Shown here: piece after piece, positions 18,839-29,171 of the stretch
Layout: the number at the start of each line of letters is the position of its first letter
Numbering within the stretch: position 1 is the first letter of the stretch
Source of the DNA: Sergeia podlipaevii
Lineage: Eukaryota; Euglenozoa; Kinetoplastea; Trypanosomatida; Trypanosomatidae
Assembly (NCBI GenBank): GCA_030849805.1
Contig: JASANZ010002064.1
Location: 1 to 41,127, forward strand
Direction: 5' to 3'
Length of the DNA: 41,127 nucleotides
The notes under the pieces: generated by a model
Database searches by the model: none
Seen by the model: the letters and a program-made list of their open reading frames with translations, nothing else
What the model was told of the DNA's origin: nothing
Program-made: the position numbers and the translations under genes

Positions 18839-20026
18839 TTAAGGAAGCTCTGGAAGTGGAATTCCCATTCCCTTCAGCTGACGCTGATAGAACGGAATAC
18901 CATCCTTCCAGTCTGTCAGCAGCTCCACGCCATCGGCAGTGCACACCATCGTGTGCTCAAACTGGGCACTGCGCTTGCCATCTTTCGTAGCGCTCGTCCA
19001 GTTATCGGGCCACGTCACATCCTGCCAGGTACCACCGTTGATCATAGGCTCAATAGTAAAGACGTGACCAGTCTTGATTATGCCAGGGCTCTTGTTGTTT
19101 CGGTAGTGGCACACAGTCGGCGAAGTATGGAAGAGGTGACCTACACCATGACCGGTGTAGGAGCGGACCACGCCACAGCTAGTCTTGTCAGCGCAATCTT
19201 CGATGGCGTCCCCAATGTGCTTGTACAGGTTGTCCGGCTTCACTATGGAAATGCCAGCCTGCAAACAGCGGTAGGCAGTGTGCACAACCCTTATGCTCTC
19301 TTCATCGGGTTTCCCAACGAACACCATTTCGTTGAGGTCGCCGTGGAACCCATCAAGGTAGCACGAAACGTCTAAATTGACAATATCGCCCTCTTCAAGT
19401 GGGCGGTTATCCGGAATACCATGGCAGATGATCTCGTTGATGCTTGTGCACACAGACTTAGGAAAGTTGTAGTAGTTCAGGGGAGAAGGATACATACCAC
19501 GCTCGATCGTAGCCTCGTGCACGATGCGATCAATCTCATCGGTCGTCACACCAGGTTTGACCGCGGCGCAGGCAACATCCAGCACCTCTCGAGAAAGAGC
19601 GCAGACGCGCCTCATCTTTAGAATATCGCAGTTCTTACGCAGCTCCTCATCGTTGTAGTCGTCGTGCAGATGCTTGAGGTTAAACACAGGCACCTTGTGG
19701 TTCCCGCGATCCTTCTCCTCGGCAGGAGAAGCGCCATCGTTGCGAGTGGCGTAGTCCGGTTTGACGATACTATCCGGCACCGCACGGCGCGGAGTGATCT
19801 TGCCTGGGCGGAGAGGACCAGTGAAATTAAAGTTCTTCGCGTCCGCCTCCGTCATGGTTGGGATAGTTGCCTGGAGCTGGCCCGGATTGGTGTGCTTGGC
19901 CTTGTGCTCTCCCCAGTGCTTCTTGAAGCAGTCCTGAGTGCAGAAAAAGCTGGGTGGCAAGTTCAGCTTCTTGCAGGTGGGGCACTGAAGTCCTGCTTCG
20001 TTAAGTCCACAGCCTTCACACGGCAT
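18839..20026 (-). CDS. MAP1: Methionine aminopeptidase, type 1, with N-terminal zinc finger
   Basis: This 395-aa metalloprotease should remove the initiator Met from nascent cytosolic proteins at the ribosome. The N-terminus carries the C6H2 zinc finger of eukaryotic type 1 enzymes, with Cys at 3, 6, 15, 18, 29 and 33 and His at 37, 41 and 45. The pita-bread catalytic domain (about 130-385) keeps all five metal ligands: D219, D230, H293, E326 and E357. The two active-site histidines are H202 (CHG motif) and H300. There is no 60-residue insertion typical of type 2 enzymes. Length and motif spacing fit the family, and the gene appears intact. A zinc finger and the lack of a targeting peptide point to the cytosolic form rather than a mitochondrial one. 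Confidence 0.96.
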   Translation of the reverse strand: MPCEGCGLNEAGLQCPTCKKLNLPPSFFCTQDCFKKHWGEHKAKHTNPGQLQATIPTMTEADAKNFNFTGPLRPGKITPRRAVPDSIVKPDYATRNDGASPAEEKDRGNHKVPVFNLKHLHDDYNDEELRKNCDILKMRRVCALSREVLDVACAAVKPGVTTDEIDRIVHEATIERGMYPSPLNYYNFPKSVCTSINEIICHGIPDNRPLEEGDIVNLDVSCYLDGFHGDLNEMVFVGKPDEESIRVVHTAYRCLQAGISIVKPDNLYKHIGDAIEDCADKTSCGVVRSYTGHGVGHLFHTSPTVCHYRNNKSPGIIKTGHVFTIEPMINGGTWQDVTWPDNWTSATKDGKRSAQFEHTMVCTADGVELLTDWKDGIPFYQRQLKGMGIPLPELP

Positions 20027-20047
20027 TCTGCTATATATATATATACG

Positions 20048-20080
20048 CTTTTAAGAAGAAAAAGAACAAAGAAAAAAAAC
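20048..20080 (-). promoter_or_regulatory. Putative trans-splice acceptor of MAP1
   Basis: A pyrimidine-rich tract (plus 20053-20080) is followed by AG at plus 20049-20048, giving a 21-nt leader made almost entirely of a TA repeat. Two further AGs lie within 6 nt of the ATG. Confidence 0.5.
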
Positions 20081-20104
20081 GACGTGAACTACTGTTAAAT
20101 CCGC

Positions 20105-20122
20105 GGAGGGAGGGGGGGGGGG
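20105..20122. repeat. G-rich homopolymer tract upstream of MAP1
   Basis: A run of about a dozen G preceded by GGAGGGA, roughly 80 nt upstream of the MAP1 ATG and just upstream of its pyrimidine tract. It reads as a C run on the transcript. Confidence 0.75.
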
Positions 20123-20962
20123 GGAGATACCCAGAGGGCACGTACAAACGCCTATCTTTTTGCTTAAACGCGGTTGAGATGTACAGATATGAATAATAGC
20201 AAACCCCCCTTTGACACTATCAAAAACAAACACAACAGTCTGTAGCTATATGCGGTAGTGCTGCGATTCGCTTAAATTCTTTTTTTAAAATACTCTACAA
20301 CAATAATAGGCAGCAGTAGAACCAACAACAACAGCAAGTGAAATAAAGGATAAAAAGAAGGAACGATAACTTGCTCAAAAGAGAAAAAAAAGGAGAGAAA
20401 GAATGATAGCACCTTGATGTCGTTCCCTTCAAACTATTTCCATTCATATACCAAAAAAAAAAAATGAGTGGAGAAGAGAGACAGACTTGCCTCCACGCAC
20501 TTCCCACGTACCTTCCCTTCAAGAGCACTCTCCCCCTTTTGTGGTAGGAGCTAAAGTGGCAAAAGGACTTCCTTTTTTATTTCTTTTGTGGTCTGTTCTC
20601 CCTCATTGAGGGTTCATCACTGAAAGTAGCAAAAATAATAATAATAATCATCATCACCATCATAAGAGAAAAAGAGATTAGCTTATTTGTTTTCTCTCCC
20701 ACTCCATTTTATTTGTGAGAGTAAAATAAAATAAGATGATTTCAACTGCTCAAAAAAAACAAAAGAAGAAACGGTTGTATAACAGTGTCAACACGTACAT
20801 GTTGAATGGAGGACCAGAAGTTCCAAACCTTCGTCGCGTTTGTGTTTGCTTCATGCTTTCCCAAATAGCAACATACAGTCATCCTCCAGCATTTCGATCT
20901 TCGCACGCTTCAGCCTTCCCACCTTCTTTACATTCAAGTGTGTGTAGCCAAACAAAAGAAAA

Positions 20963-20986
20963 AACAACAACAACAACAACAACAAC
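20963..20986. repeat. ACA trinucleotide repeat
   Basis: Eight CAA/ACA units in the LRRC56-MAP1 spacer. Confidence 0.85.
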
Positions 20987-21031
20987 ACAAAAGAAAAGAA
21001 ATTTTTTTTATATGCAGCAGAATATACTCTT

Positions 21032-21052
21032 TTCTCTCTCTCTCTCTCTCTC
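21032..21052. repeat. CT microsatellite
   Basis: About ten CT units on the plus strand (GA on the transcript). Confidence 0.85.
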
Positions 21053-22767
21053 TTTTCACCTATTCGCATGCACATATTCGCGCGTGCAAAAAACAAAAAA
21101 AACATAAATAATAAATAACAATAATAAAAACAGCATACAGGTAAAAAGCACACGGAAAAAAAGAGGGAATATAATATATAGTTCTATAAATATATAAATA
21201 AACAATAAAACAGTATCAAAAAAAAAAAAAGAAAAAAAAGAAACACCAACAAATATATAAGTATATGTATGAATGAGGGATGCGTAGACATATAAAAACA
21301 ACAACAACAAAAAAAAGTGAAGATGAGAAACGCAATAGATCAATAGCTCCCAAGTGGTCGTTTGTGTATATTGTCTCATCAATTTGTTCAACATCCAATT
21401 CACACATATGCCTTTATTTATAGAACGTAGCACAGAAAGCAATAAGATGCGGGATGGAGGATCACAACGATATACTTTATAACAATTTTCCTTGTTTTCA
21501 GCACTACTGTATAAAAGTCACTACTTGCAAGAAGGCTCTTGTCTTCTTTTTCAAAAAAGTATATGCAAAACCAATATCACCTTGGTGAGGGGAAATGGTG
21601 GGAAAAAGGGCATGTCCTTGCAAAAAACATAAGTCAGTTTCCACACTTGGGAAAAGATACAAAGTCAAAACGTTGGCGAAAAAAAAAAAAGGTGCTTCTC
21701 ACTCTTTCAAAATATACAAAAAGAAAAAAAAATCGTAAAATATGTTTCCGTGGGCATACGCAACAGTTGACAAGGCAGTTGCCTCACAGCATCGATATAT
21801 GAAGATAATAATGAAAATAACCAGCAAAGCGACATCGAATTTGTCGCGCACATCCTCTCTTATTCCTATCTTTTCTATTTCTCTCAATGCAACGAACCAA
21901 CTTACCTTAACTCTATATATGTAAAGAGAAAAAAAAAGCAATATAACAGATGAAGACGGAAAGGAATGCGATACACTACCACCACCACAAACTATTCTAG
22001 AAAAGAAAAAAGAAGAAAAAGGTATTCACCGTCATCAAAAAAAAATCTGGCAAACACATCAACGTAGTTGCTTGCGCAAACAAAAAGCAAATATATGTAT
22101 CTTTAAAGAAAAAAAAAATTAATATAAAAAAAACAATATAACGAAGACCACTAATACTTGGTTGCGCTCCACTCTTTAAACGGTAATGTACATATGTGAC
22201 GCAAATCCATTTGTAGTCTTCCCCGTTCTTCTGTTCTCCACAGAGCAAAACAAAAACAAAAACAAAATAAAAAAGAGCAAGTGTACAGAAAAAAAAGACT
22301 TTCATGCACGCTTGCAGAAGAACACGCAACTTCCTTCTATACGCAGAAAAAAATAAAACAGAGTTGCAAAAAAAAAAAAAAGAGTTTAAAAAAGATAGAG
22401 AAAAAAAATGCTCTCACAAAAATAGTACAACCCAAGAAGAAAAGAAAAAAAAACACTTTTCTAAAAGAAAACTGTGGAAAGCACTCGGCCCTAGATAGGC
22501 GCCGCTAAGCCGTTCTCAGACGCTAAATTACATTGAAGGTAAAAAAAAAAAAATGTGGAACAAGGGGAAGTGGCGCACACCCTTGTATTTCCTTGTCATT
22601 GTAGCGATTGCAGTTTTGGAAGAAAAAGGAAAAAAAAAAGATAGGAAAATAGTTAGGTATATACTCACAGCCATACACACACAATCGTTGATGTTCAATT
22701 TTTCGTACTTTTGCTATTGCTACCGTCCTTTCTTGTTCCAATCCCATCACCAACGTGGAGTAAATAA

Positions 22768-22792
22768 TAGTAGTAGTAGTAGTAGTAGTAGT
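22768..22792. repeat. AGT trinucleotide repeat
   Basis: Eight AGT units in the LRRC56-MAP1 spacer. Confidence 0.85.
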
Positions 22793-23843
22793 AACAAAAA
22801 TAGTAATAAAAATAAATTGTTGCCCTTCTATATATACAAAAAGTGATAGCCAAAGGCACACTTCTATTAGGCTTGTGTCAGGGGGAGTGAAATCAAGTAA
22901 AGAAGAAAAGGAAAAAAAAAAAGAGACTCACATTGAAAAAGATAAAGGAAAGATATAGATAATCAAAGTGTTTGTATTATACAAGGTTTAAAAAAAAAGA
23001 GGAGAAAAAAAGAGAATTCATTGCAGTAGGCAAGAATTCGCGTTTCAAGCATATCTCACAGATGAATTCATTTTCTCCATATATCATTATAATACAAAAA
23101 ATGCAATTCTGCAATAGATCTCTTCGCCGCATATAAATCACACGTGCAAAAGCAAAAAAAAAAAAAAAATCATTCAATAAACAGAAGGACATCCTTTCGT
23201 ATTTTACACTTCAGGTGGATATGCGTAACTTGCATGGCATTTTTTTTTTCAAGAATTTCCCCGTTGAGGTTGATTTCCGTGAATACTACTAATTACAGCC
23301 CCATTAAACATGAAAGAAAAAAGCATGAAAACTAAGCACGTATTTGACAAAAGAAGATACACACACGAAAAAAAAAAAAAATTATCACACCAATAGCAAA
23401 AAGAAAAACTCACAAACACCAACTATATACTTCAACACAAAGAACATTTATATATATATATAGAGAGAGAGGTGAGAGCAAAGGAAAAAAAAAAATTCGC
23501 AAAGACATGTCATGACTTCAGAATGATGGGCAAAACAACAACAAAAAAAAAACGGTAGGAAATAGCGACGGCAAACAAAACTAAGGAGACCTTTCTAATT
23601 GTAAGTATATACAGATACATAAATAGAAATCATTTTTTCTTTTTTTCGTTTCCTGAGAGAACGCAAACCTATATATATGGCTTTACAGATATATATATAT
23701 TGTACTGGATGTGCGAAGCAGACAAAATAAAAAAAAAAGCAGTTACAAAAGAAGAAGAAAAAAAAAATGGATGAAAGCAAAAAAAAAAAAAATCAATGCT
23801 GTTTTTGCCTCTTTTTTTTTTTTTGCTATACATATATACTTGC

Positions 23844-26588
23844 TTACAGCACCTCAGAAGATAGGTCGGTAATCTCCACAACTGCAAAACGATCTCGGTT
23901 CTCCAAAAAGTTACTGTTCACAAAATTACCGCTCCCCTCCTCATCACTCCCAATTCCCACCCGTCCACCTTGAAGGCCTATACCAGCTCGCGCAATCTGC
24001 AGCCGTGACCGGCCCGTCTCACGCTTCACAAAAGTATCAAACTCCACATCGTCGTCATCTCCACTGCTCAAGTATCCCCTGCTGCGCAGACGGTCCATGC
24101 GGTCACTCTGCTGCGACGTGGACGGTCGAGGTGGCATCAAAGACGCCATGGAGGGCGTCGCACCGCCACTACTGGACGAGTACCGGCGTGACGTCGACAA
24201 GACGAGCTTTGAAGCAACAGCGCTGCTACCATACTGAGTTTGTGAATTGCTTCCACATGCAGACTGCCGCCGCGGAGTCTCACGGGATCCACACGGTGTG
24301 AGACCCGCAGTCATCGCGAAGGCATCAACGGTAGATGCTTGCTTTTGCATTGGCTGTTCCCGTTGCTGTCGCTGATCCAGCTGCACGCTCAAGGGCCGTT
24401 CGCCTTCGATTCTGCGCAGAAAACTGCTCAGGTGCTGCTCACGCAGCGACGCTTTTAGCCTCTCCCACTCATCCTCCTCCTCGTCATCAAAGAGCAGTGC
24501 GTCAGCATCTTCATCACTGTCTAGTACCATCTTGCGCCTCACAGAGGCCATCACCGCCGCCACGCCAGGTTCCACTTCATCTTGTTCACGGCTTCTTGAG
24601 CAGCGCGGCGTCACGTCACTGACAGAGATCAAACAATCAGGAGAAGCTGGAGTGACTGGGATGGAAACGGGCGGCGAAGAGAGACGCTTGCGTAAGCTGG
24701 CGATCGCGCTTCCGGCAAAGACGCCTCCCGTTGTAAGCGAAGACGCCTCTACGGCAGCACTAGCAGTAGCAAAGGAAGTAGGCTTCACGGTCAGGCTTTC
24801 ACTACGGAGAGTAGCAGAGCAAGGAGTGGCTAAACCAGAGCCAAGTCGACCAGCTCGTTGCGCGGCAACCACTACGGGAGAAGTGCCTAGTCTCAACCCA
24901 CTCGTGACAAGGCCAGTGCGTGAGCTGCCAGCAACGTGCGGACGCGCGCCTTGGCAGGATGTGGAGGGCCTTGAGTAGAGGCCCGAGTGCAGCTCCTCCA
25001 TGGTTTCATCGAGAGTGTCAAAGACGCAATCGCGGATGCACTCCTGCACCAGCCGAAGCTCTTCAGTCAGAGCGGCATCTGTGGGATCAACGTACGCACT
25101 GCGCAGTCTAGCCTTCGAGGTGCCAGGTCTTTGGCGGTGGTCACGTAGCGACTCCGCACCTGCTGCTGCAGCTCTATCATCCTCCTCGTCCACCTCGCTC
25201 TTTATCCGCAACGAAGTCAACCGTGTTGCCTCGGTGTCCGTTTCCGCGTCGGAAACAGGACCAAGCGGGATGTCGTCCAAGTAAGCCAGATCCGGCAGCA
25301 TCACGTGCACCCACTCCCTAAGTGCGATAACGCGGGAAAGATGGTTGCTACGGTCCACCTCGCTGTCCTCTTTCTTGAATGCCTCTTTTGACGCATCATC
25401 AGCACCGCTGCGCCGAGCCGCTAAAAAGTCAAAGACGCTGTCTTGCATTTCGGCTGGATTGCCCTGAAGCGTGAGAGAGGTGAGCTTGTGAAAAGCCGGG
25501 AGTACATTTCCGAGCTTCTCCATGTCCTTGAGCTCGTTGGCCTCGACATCGAGAACCTCAAGCGTTTCTGCTAGGTCAAGTAGCGGGGTGAGGTCCTTGA
25601 TGTAGTTGAAAGCAATATACAGCTCCTTCAGCTTCGGAGCACACGCTCCAATGCCACGCAGGTCTTGCATCTGGCAGTTGTTGAGCCACAAGTGTTTCAG
25701 ATTCATGTAGCGAACCCCAAGCAAGCGCACCTGAGGAACGCGGGAATAGCTGATCCGGAGCGAGGTCAGGCGCGGCAGCATCAGGGACATTTGATCCACC
25801 CCCAGCATCCTTTCTGCATCTATGCGGAACTCTGCGGTGAGGACAAGATGAAGGTCCTCCCAGCCTGTCCATTCACGGAGTAGCTCATCTGTAAGCATAT
25901 GGTTTGCAAGCACAAGTTCCTCCATAGAATCAGTTGTGGCGCTGCGTGGGATCGTGGAGAAGTTGTAATTACTCGCGCTCATCCCTTGTGTGCCACTCAC
26001 AGCTGTACCCTGGGCACTCTCCATTGTCGTATTGGGGACATCGGTAAACAGGACCTCGTCCTCCTCCGCCTCTCTAATTTCATAAGTTTCCTTGGAAATA
26101 GACCCGTGCCCAGCCGCTGCGGTGAGTTGGCGCTCATGCGGGTTGAAAGATGGTGTCAGACTGCTAGCACAGCTGCCAACGGTTTCAGCAGAAGTGAGCT
26201 GGCGGCGGCGCTTCGCGTGTTCCTCGCGCATCAACAGCGACAACTGCTCTGACTTCCACCCTTGTGTATTACTACCACCACCAGCAGCGGCTGCTGCTAT
26301 CTCGATTGATGTTGGGGGAGGAGACTGACCAGGAACCAGTTTAAACAGATTCCTTGTGAGAGCAATGTTAGACGGCAGCGGGCTCTGGGTGCTACTACTA
26401 CCTCCACTGGTAATGTCGGCCAGATTGGACGATTCGGAATCGACGGAAGCGTCCATGGGGCAGAGGCGCCTGGGGAGAGCCGTGGGGGCCTTCTTGCCCG
26501 CTGAAAGCGGCGCCTTTCCCCGTAACGTAGGGCGACAGATGACACCGCGGGTCGGCGCGGGTGGCTTCTCCGTGTTGGATCCTTGCAT
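23844..26588 (-). CDS. LRRC56: LRRC56-like leucine-rich-repeat protein
   Basis: This protein has a central leucine-rich-repeat block at about 235-440. Its order and motifs follow LRRC56: an entry L-L-R-E-W-T-G-W-E-D-L-H, then LKHLWLNNCQMQDLRGI, LKELYIAFNYIKDL, LEVLDVEANELKDM and LTSLTLQGNP, and a closing L-P-D-L-A-Y-L-D-D-I-P. In Trypanosoma brucei LRRC56 is needed to install outer dynein arms in the distal flagellum, and in humans its loss causes a motility ciliopathy. The flanks are Ser/Thr-rich and disordered: about 230 residues before and 470 after the repeats, making it longer than the ~540-aa human protein. The first in-frame ATG (26588) gives 914 aa; a TTG two codons upstream was not used because eukaryotes normally start at ATG. 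Confidence 0.85.
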   Translation of the reverse strand: MQGSNTEKPPAPTRGVICRPTLRGKAPLSAGKKAPTALPRRLCPMDASVDSESSNLADITSGGSSSTQSPLPSNIALTRNLFKLVPGQSPPPTSIEIAAAAAGGGSNTQGWKSEQLSLLMREEHAKRRRQLTSAETVGSCASSLTPSFNPHERQLTAAAGHGSISKETYEIREAEEDEVLFTDVPNTTMESAQGTAVSGTQGMSASNYNFSTIPRSATTDSMEELVLANHMLTDELLREWTGWEDLHLVLTAEFRIDAERMLGVDQMSLMLPRLTSLRISYSRVPQVRLLGVRYMNLKHLWLNNCQMQDLRGIGACAPKLKELYIAFNYIKDLTPLLDLAETLEVLDVEANELKDMEKLGNVLPAFHKLTSLTLQGNPAEMQDSVFDFLAARRSGADDASKEAFKKEDSEVDRSNHLSRVIALREWVHVMLPDLAYLDDIPLGPVSDAETDTEATRLTSLRIKSEVDEEDDRAAAAGAESLRDHRQRPGTSKARLRSAYVDPTDAALTEELRLVQECIRDCVFDTLDETMEELHSGLYSRPSTSCQGARPHVAGSSRTGLVTSGLRLGTSPVVVAAQRAGRLGSGLATPCSATLRSESLTVKPTSFATASAAVEASSLTTGGVFAGSAIASLRKRLSSPPVSIPVTPASPDCLISVSDVTPRCSRSREQDEVEPGVAAVMASVRRKMVLDSDEDADALLFDDEEEDEWERLKASLREQHLSSFLRRIEGERPLSVQLDQRQQREQPMQKQASTVDAFAMTAGLTPCGSRETPRRQSACGSNSQTQYGSSAVASKLVLSTSRRYSSSSGGATPSMASLMPPRPSTSQQSDRMDRLRSRGYLSSGDDDDVEFDTFVKRETGRSRLQIARAGIGLQGGRVGIGSDEEGSGNFVNSNFLENRDRFAVVEITDLSSEVL

Positions 26589-26737
26589 AGGCAATGGTTG
26601 GTGCGATGCTCTTGCTATTCAGGTTTCTTCGTAAAAAGTTCTCTGCAACGTTTCTTGTTTTTTTTCTCGTGCTTCTTCTTCCTTTTTTGTATATATCTCG
26701 CTATACAAACTTCTTGGATAGCGAAGTTTCAAAGAAG

Positions 26738-26797
26738 CTAAGAAAAAGAAAAGAAGTGGCGACCGAAAAAGAGAAATAGCCAAGGAAAAAAAAAGGG
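26738..26797 (-). promoter_or_regulatory. Putative trans-splice acceptor of LRRC56
   Basis: Two pyrimidine runs on the minus strand (plus 26764-26797 and 26740-26757) lead to AG at plus 26739-26738, for a leader of about 149 nt. Confidence 0.45.
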
Positions 26798-27211
26798 GCT
26801 GCTTTTTGTTGCTGTTGTTGTTCTAAACGTTCTATGATGTTAAAAAGCAACTGTCAAGACACAGAATGCAGATGGCTTCCTCTCTGTCGAATTGGATGTG
26901 GCTGTTGCTAACCCCGCCGCTCCTTGATACGTACACTTGAAATACGCGCTTTCCTTTCTATCCCCAACTGTTCTTTTTGTACTTAGTTCTTATGCGTCGT
27001 GGATTAGATGGTCTTTTCTCTTGGTGCACTACTCTAGTTAAAAAATATATATTTGATGTTCTTTTCCCTTTGTTTTGTTTGTTGCTTTCAAAAAAAGAAA
27101 AAACAGATCGCGTTGCGTAAACGCAAAAAGAAAAAATAGTTGAGGGCAGCCACACTACTTGTATAGATGTAAAAAATTGAAGTGTACCGCCACTAGTAGA
27201 CTACAACAACA

Positions 27212-27231
27212 ATATATATATATATATATAT
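27212..27231. repeat. TA microsatellite
   Basis: Ten TA units in the IQ gene to LRRC56 spacer. Confidence 0.85.
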
Positions 27232-28077
27232 AAATATAGTAAAGTAATAAAAAAAAATCTCTTCAGATTATCCTATCAGTATATGTAAAGAAACAAAAAG
27301 GAAAAACAAGCTTGGCTACAAGCGGTTTCCTTCTCTTTTTCCGTTTGGTATGAAAAACAATAAAAGAAAGGTAGATATTCTCTCTTTTCTTGTTTTTCTC
27401 CTGCTATATATATACGTGTGGATTCCTTTTATTATAATAGTGGTTTTTCTTTTTTGATTGATAGTTGATACTTCCCTGTGAAAGGGAGTAGCAGATACTT
27501 AACTCTCCTCTTAACTTTGAGGGATCCTTTAATAAAAATGTTATTGTTTTGAGGCGGGAGAAAAGTAGAAGCAAAATAAAAAAAGAGAAAGTGAAGATGC
27601 AGTAGATAAGCAAGATGCGATAAGAAAATCAAATAGTATAACTTCGCGAGAAACAGCAAGTCTCACTAAACCAAACAAACGAAAAAAAATATGGGGAAGC
27701 ACGCTATAACGTAGCAATAGTAACCACTCCATCGTAGCGCACGAAAGCGAACTGTAACGGCCAGAGGAATCATCCCTCCACACTCCCCTACATTTCCAGG
27801 CTTTTTTTTTTGGCTTCTTCCTCCCATACTTGTCATTGGATCATGTCATGCATTTTTTTTTCCTCCGAACGAAGGAAACAAATAAATGGAGAAATCGAAA
27901 GATGTATAAAACATGGTAATGCTATCGTACATATAGATGTATGCCAAACGTTGTAGTATATATTGGCGTTCCAGAGAAGCTACCTCATGCATAATATATA
28001 TCTAATTTTCCCTTCTTTTTACAGTGTGATTCTTTTCCCCTTTATCGCTATTTTTCCCCCTTGCCATCTGCTGTGAA

Positions 28078-28097
28078 ACACACACACACACACACAT
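28078..28097. repeat. CA microsatellite
   Basis: About nine CA units, ending in CATA, on the plus strand. Confidence 0.85.
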
Positions 28098-28305
28098 ACA
28101 CAAGCTTCCTTTTTTTTTTTACCCCTTCATCAGAGTCCTTTGCATCACAGACAAAAATACAATAGCAACACACACAAAAAAAAATGCAATTTCATCTACC
28201 ATTTAAATGCTAATTTTTGCTGTTTTTTTCTTTGTTGTTCACTCCACAGTATTCACCCACAATATATAAACGTGTTTATTCATTATTCTTCTTCTTCACT
28301 TTTTC

Positions 28306-28328
28306 GTGTGTGTGTGTGTGTGTGTGTG
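28306..28328. repeat. GT microsatellite
   Basis: Eleven GT units. The opposite orientation (CA) occurs 210 nt to the left. Confidence 0.85.
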
Positions 28329-28426
28329 ACTCTTCGTCAGTCGTTTCTCTTTTCTTGCTAGTTTACATACGTTGTGATTTCATCCACCTCATCCAAGGAA
28401 AAGCAATGATCCCAAAAAGTCCTCTT

Positions 28427-28444
28427 TCTCTCTCTCTCTCTCTC
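28427..28444. repeat. CT microsatellite
   Basis: Nine TC units on the plus strand. Confidence 0.8.
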
Positions 28445-28610
28445 AAACGAACACTCTCTCGCCCGCATGTTCAACCTGCAAGAATAACAATAATAATTAT
28501 AATAATTACAATACTATTTGTCTCCTGGAAGAATCGATCACACGAAAAGAGACAACAGAGAGACAAAAAAAAAAGAATATGAAATCTATCAAAACAATAA
28601 ATTCAAATGA

Positions 28611-28649
28611 AAAATAAATAAATAAATAAATATATATATATATATATAC
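28611..28649. repeat. Compound AAAT/TA repeat
   Basis: Several AAAT units run directly into a TA repeat. Confidence 0.85.
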
Positions 28650-29171
28650 ACAGCTCCCACATAGAAAGCAAAAACAAAAATAATAATTATTAATCAGTAT
28701 AATGATAATAATAAAGCATGGTGAATACAACTTAACAGAGTGTAGAAATAAAAGAAAGATAGGGTAAAAAAAAAAGGGAATGAACAGAAAATATAATAAG
28801 GGGGGGAGGCAGTTAACAGCAATACAAAAATCTTCTTACTGGCACCCACAAGAAAAAAAAGTGTATACTGCAAACGTACCAAGTACCTTCCTGTCCATAT
28901 TTCTTCATACCCTACACCTACACTTCCGTGTATCGAGCCTTTCATAAAAGTTGCCTGCGCATTGAACCACAGAATGCGCAAGTACGTGAGCCCACAAAAT
29001 CAGAGAAAGGGGTGACGAACAGCCTTTGCAAAGATAAAAAAGAAAAGGGGATGACAATATTTCATCCGTAACTCAACAAAAACAACAACAGCAGCAACAG
29101 ATAGCTCTCTGTATATACTACATGTTCTCGTGATTCTTATTTGTTGCGGTGATGCCTTGCCTGCACTCCTT

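Larger units (their letters stand above)
20081..23843. other. 3.8-kb low-complexity spacer
   Basis: This is the longest gene-free stretch, between LRRC56 and MAP1, and should contain the LRRC56 3' UTR. It is dominated by A runs of 8-13 on the plus strand (T runs on the transcript) and by simple repeats of TA, CT, AAT, ACA and AGT. A small GC-richer patch sits near 22490-22520. Every open frame is Lys- or Phe-rich as expected from A/T runs, and I saw no gene, tRNA or mobile element. Confidence 0.5.
26798..29171. other. 2.4-kb spacer between the IQ-motif gene and LRRC56
   Basis: This contains the 3' UTR of the IQ-motif gene. The plus strand is strongly T/C-rich from about 26820 to 27160 and from 28000 to 28480, with A-rich patches between. 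TA, CA, GT, CT and AAAT microsatellites are dense. Open frames are short and low-complexity, and no gene was seen. Confidence 0.5.

Noticed and set aside
18737..19375. 212-codon plus-strand frame overlapping MAP1
   Set aside because: Most of it is antisense to the well-supported MAP1 catalytic domain, and the codon pattern belongs to the minus strand.
28000..28480. Possible strand-switch region, because the plus strand turns T/C-rich
   Set aside because: Genes on both sides are on the minus strand, so there is no convergent or divergent switch; the bias is ordinary spacer composition.
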